Assembly: GCA_947307375.1 (NCBI GenBank)
Contig: CAMZIX010000059.1
Coordinates: 1-7,975, forward strand
Length of the DNA stretch: 7,975 nt
Reading direction: 5' to 3'
Source: an uncultured Clostridia bacterium
GTDB lineage: Bacteria > Bacillota_A > Clostridia > Oscillospirales > Oscillospiraceae
Made by a program: the position numbers and the translations under genes. Below are positions 5,472 to 7,975 of this stretch, one piece after another. The notes beneath the pieces were generated by a model. It was not told the origin of the DNA. It saw only the letters and a program-made list of their open reading frames with translations, and ran no database searches. The stretch's first letter is position 1; each line of letters begins with the position of its first letter.

Positions 5472-5528
5472 GGGCGTGGTGCTTCGATATGCAGGAAAAC
5501 ACAACATACGGTATGCGGAGCGCGGCCG

Positions 5529-7975
5529 CTACTTCACCACGACGTTCCCCTCGCCCAGCATTTCGCGCAGCTCCCGCAGCAGCGCGGGGTGGATGCGGCA
5601 GCGCGCGCCGATCTTTTTGCGCTCGGCCTCGCACCAGATGACGAGCGGTTCTTTGCCCGGGAACATCGTCAGCAGCAGCTCCAGCTTGCGCATGGCCTTG
5701 TCTTCGCGGGAGGGGAGCTTGACGAAGAGGGTCTTCTCCCGCGCCTCCTCGTCGGCGCGGGCCCGGTCCGCGATGGCCTGCTCCAGCGGCAGGAGCGCCT
5801 CGGCCATCAGCTGCGGCTCCTTGTCGTCGCGGGCGGAGATGCGCCCGCGCACGAGGAGCACGGCGTTTTCCTTGAGGTATTTGCCGTCGGAATCAAGCAC
5901 CTTCTGGAAGACGATCAGCTCCATCGCGCCGCTGTCGTCCTCCAGGACGACGTAGCTCATCAGCGACTTGTTTTTGGTCGGGCGGGTGCGCACCGAGGAC
6001 ACGACGCCCGCGATCGACACAGTCTGCCCGTCCGAGAAGCGGCGGGGCCCGTCGGAGGACTCGAAATCGCCCAGGATCGCGCCGACGGAGGAGACGCCGA
6101 GGCGGCGGAGGCTGTCGCGGTATTCGTCCATCGGATGGCCGGAGAGGTAGAGGCCGGTGACCTCCTTCTCCATCTGCATCTTCTCCTGCGGGCTGTATTC
6201 CTCCAGGTCCGGCATCGTGATGCTTTTCGGCTCGGCAAAGGTCTCGTCGCCGCCGAAGAGGTCCATCTGGCCGGCGATATTGTCGCGGCTCTCGCGGTTG
6301 ACGGCGTCGAGGATCAGCTCCGCGGCCTGCAGCAGCACGCGCCGCTTGTAGCCGAGGGAGTCGAAGGCGCCGGCGCGGATCAGGTTTTCGATCGCGCGGC
6401 GGTTCATCTCCTTGTCGGTCATGCGGCGGCAGAAGTCCTCAAAGCTCTGGAAGGGGCCGTTCTGCTCGCGCTCGGCCACCATCGCGCGGATCGCGCCCCA
6501 GCCGATGCCCTTGATGCCCACAAGGCCGAAGCGCAGGTTCTCCCCGGAGACGGTGAAGTCCGCGCCGCTCTCGTTGACGTCCGGCGGCAGCAGGCGGATG
6601 CCCATGTCGCGGCATTCGGCGATATACTCGGCCACCTTGGTGCTGCTGTCGAGCACCGAGCTGATGAGCGCGGCCATGTACTCGCGCGGATAATGCTTTT
6701 TCATATAGGCCGTGCGGTAGGCCACGATCGCGTAGCTGACCGCGTGGGCCTTGTTGAAGGCGTAGCTGGCGAAGTCCAGGATCTCGTCGTAGATGCTGTT
6801 GGCGACGGCCTCCGGCACGCCGCGCGTCACCGCGCCGTCGATGCCGCGGCTCTCGTCGCCGTGGACGAAGGCCACGCGCTCGGCGTCGATGACGGCGTGC
6901 TTTTTCTTGCTCATCGCGCGGCGGATCATGTCCGCCTGTCCGAGCGAGAAGCCCGCCAGCTGCTGGAAGATCTGGATGACCTGCTCCTGGTAGACGATGC
7001 AGCCGTAGGTGACGGCGAGGATCGGCCGCAGCAGCTCGTGCTTGTAGCTGACCTTCTCCGGGTGCTGGCTCCACTCGATGAAGCGGGGGATGGAGTCCAT
7101 CGGCCCGGGACGGTAGAGCGCGATGACGGCGGTGATATCTTCGATGCTGCGCGGGCGCAGCTGCGTGCACACGCCGGTCATGCCCGTGCTCTCGAGCTGG
7201 AACACGCCCGAGGTGTGTCCGTCGGCGATCATGCGGAAGCTCGCGGCGTCGTCCTCGGGGATGGTCTCGATCCGGAAGTCAGGCTTCGTCTTGCGCACCA
7301 TTTTGGCCGCGTCCTCCAGCACGGTGAGGTTCCGCAGACCGAGGAAGTCCATTTTCAGCAGGCCGAGCTCCTCGAGCGTGGTCATCGGGTACTGGCAGAC
7401 GACGGATTCGTCGTTGGTCGCCAGCGGCACGTAGTCGTAGACCGGCTTTTCGGTGATGACGACGCCGGCGGCGTGCGTGGAGGCGTGACGCGGCATGCCC
7501 TCGAGGGCCTTTGCGGTGTCGAGCAGACGCTTGACGGCCGGATCCTGCTCCTGCATGTCGCGCAGGGGCTTGGAGAGCTGCAGCGCCTCGTCGAGCGTGA
7601 TGTTCAGCGCGCCCGGGCCGTTCGGGATCTGCTTGGCGACCGCGTCGGCGTCGCCGTAGCTCATCGCGAGCGCCCGCGCCACGTCGCGCACCGCGCCGCG
7701 CGCGGCCATCGTGCCGAAGGTGACGATCTGGGCGACGTGGTCGTGGCCGTAGAGGCGGTTGACGTAGTCGATCACCTCGCCGCGCCGGTTGACGCAGAAG
7801 TCCACGTCGATATCGGGCATGCTGACGCGCTCCGGATTCAGGAAACGCTCGAAGAAAAGGCTGTATTTGATCGGGTCGACGTCGGTGATGTGCAGGCAGT
7901 AGCTGACGACGCTGCCCGCCGCGCTGCCGCGCCCGGGACCGACGGGGATGCCCTGGCGCTTGGCGTAGCCGATGA
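5529..7975 (-). CDS. dnaE: DNA polymerase III subunit alpha, DnaE type (C-terminal part)
   Basis: 814 residues are visible; the N-terminal PHP domain and start lie past the right edge (roughly 300-350 residues missing compared with about 1,110-1,160 for whole DnaE). Visible order: the palm motif VGPGRGSAAGS (about 11-21), catalytic acidic residues in PDIDVDF (53-59) and KMDFLGL (Asp at about 209), then the fingers region. Next come helix-hairpin-helix GLVGIKGIG and the beta-clamp binding motif QMDLF (6269-6255, about residue 569). An OB-fold domain follows (about 645-735, SIAGVVSSVRTR...LVRGRIS) and then a short C-terminal domain ending at a TAG codon. There is no 3'-5' exonuclease insertion in the visible part, so this is DnaE and not PolC. 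It acts in the replisome extending DNA on the clamp; in Firmicutes with PolC it typically extends primers. The reading frame is intact to the edge. Confidence 0.97.
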   Translation of the reverse strand, partial: IGYAKRQGIPVGPGRGSAAGSVVSYCLHITDVDPIKYSLFFERFLNPERVSMPDIDVDFCVNRRGEVIDYVNRLYGHDHVAQIVTFGTMAARGAVRDVARALAMSYGDADAVAKQIPNGPGALNITLDEALQLSKPLRDMQEQDPAVKRLLDTAKALEGMPRHASTHAAGVVITEKPVYDYVPLATNDESVVCQYPMTTLEELGLLKMDFLGLRNLTVLEDAAKMVRKTKPDFRIETIPEDDAASFRMIADGHTSGVFQLESTGMTGVCTQLRPRSIEDITAVIALYRPGPMDSIPRFIEWSQHPEKVSYKHELLRPILAVTYGCIVYQEQVIQIFQQLAGFSLGQADMIRRAMSKKKHAVIDAERVAFVHGDESRGIDGAVTRGVPEAVANSIYDEILDFASYAFNKAHAVSYAIVAYRTAYMKKHYPREYMAALISSVLDSSTKVAEYIAECRDMGIRLLPPDVNESGADFTVSGENLRFGLVGIKGIGWGAIRAMVAEREQNGPFQSFEDFCRRMTDKEMNRRAIENLIRAGAFDSLGYKRRVLLQAAELILDAVNRESRDNIAGQMDLFGGDETFAEPKSITMPDLEEYSPQEKMQMEKEVTGLYLSGHPMDEYRDSLRRLGVSSVGAILGDFESSDGPRRFSDGQTVSIAGVVSSVRTRPTKNKSLMSYVVLEDDSGAMELIVFQKVLDSDGKYLKENAVLLVRGRISARDDKEPQLMAEALLPLEQAIADRARADEEAREKTLFVKLPSREDKAMRKLELLLTMFPGKEPLVIWCEAERKKIGARCRIHPALLRELREMLGEGNVVVK

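Noticed and set aside
6439..7170. A 243-codon frame in another minus-strand register within dnaE
   Set aside because: Its His/Arg/Ala-rich low-complexity translation lies wholly inside dnaE, which has all expected motifs; it is a frame shadow.

Overview
The window comes from a GC-rich, low-GC-type-relative Firmicute, most likely a gut Clostridia/Oscillospiraceae-like bacterium. This is inferred from three things: coding DNA with strong G/C third positions, a clostridial-style BMP-family nucleoside transporter under a guanine riboswitch, and zinc-ribbon L28, Xpt and DnaE proteins of Firmicute type. Species cannot be named from the sequence alone. Every real gene is on the minus strand, so transcription runs from high to low coordinates.

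Layout in transcription order. (1) 7975-5529: the C-terminal 814 residues of dnaE, the DNA polymerase III alpha subunit; its N-terminus lies beyond the right edge. (2) 5430-5402 is a strong sigma-70/A-type promoter, followed by rpmB (L28, 5362-5174) and an intrinsic terminator (5156-5126). (3) xpt, xanthine phosphoribosyltransferase (5104-4535), starts only 21 bases after that terminator's U-run and is closed by another terminator (4530-4500). (4) A promoter (4453-4425) leads to a guanine-type purine riboswitch (4402-4330) and a leader terminator (4269-4224), then a BMP-family nucleoside ABC importer operon. That operon comprises a lipoprotein (4164-2977), a double-domain ATPase (2811-1279), permease 1 (1286-177) and permease 2 (184 to the left edge, truncated). 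The last three cistrons overlap by 8 bases at each junction.

Functional reading: the transporter probably imports guanosine or related purine nucleosides, like B. subtilis NupNOPQ. The riboswitch should turn the operon off when guanine is abundant, and neighbouring Xpt salvages xanthine/guanine with PRPP. The region is therefore a small purine-scavenging locus beside housekeeping genes dnaE and rpmB. No mobile element, CRISPR array, tRNA or rRNA was seen. I found no wholly new system. The least ordinary parts are the non-coding ones: the riboswitch leader, competing hairpins between the lipoprotein and ATPase genes, and the promoter-poor gap in front of xpt.
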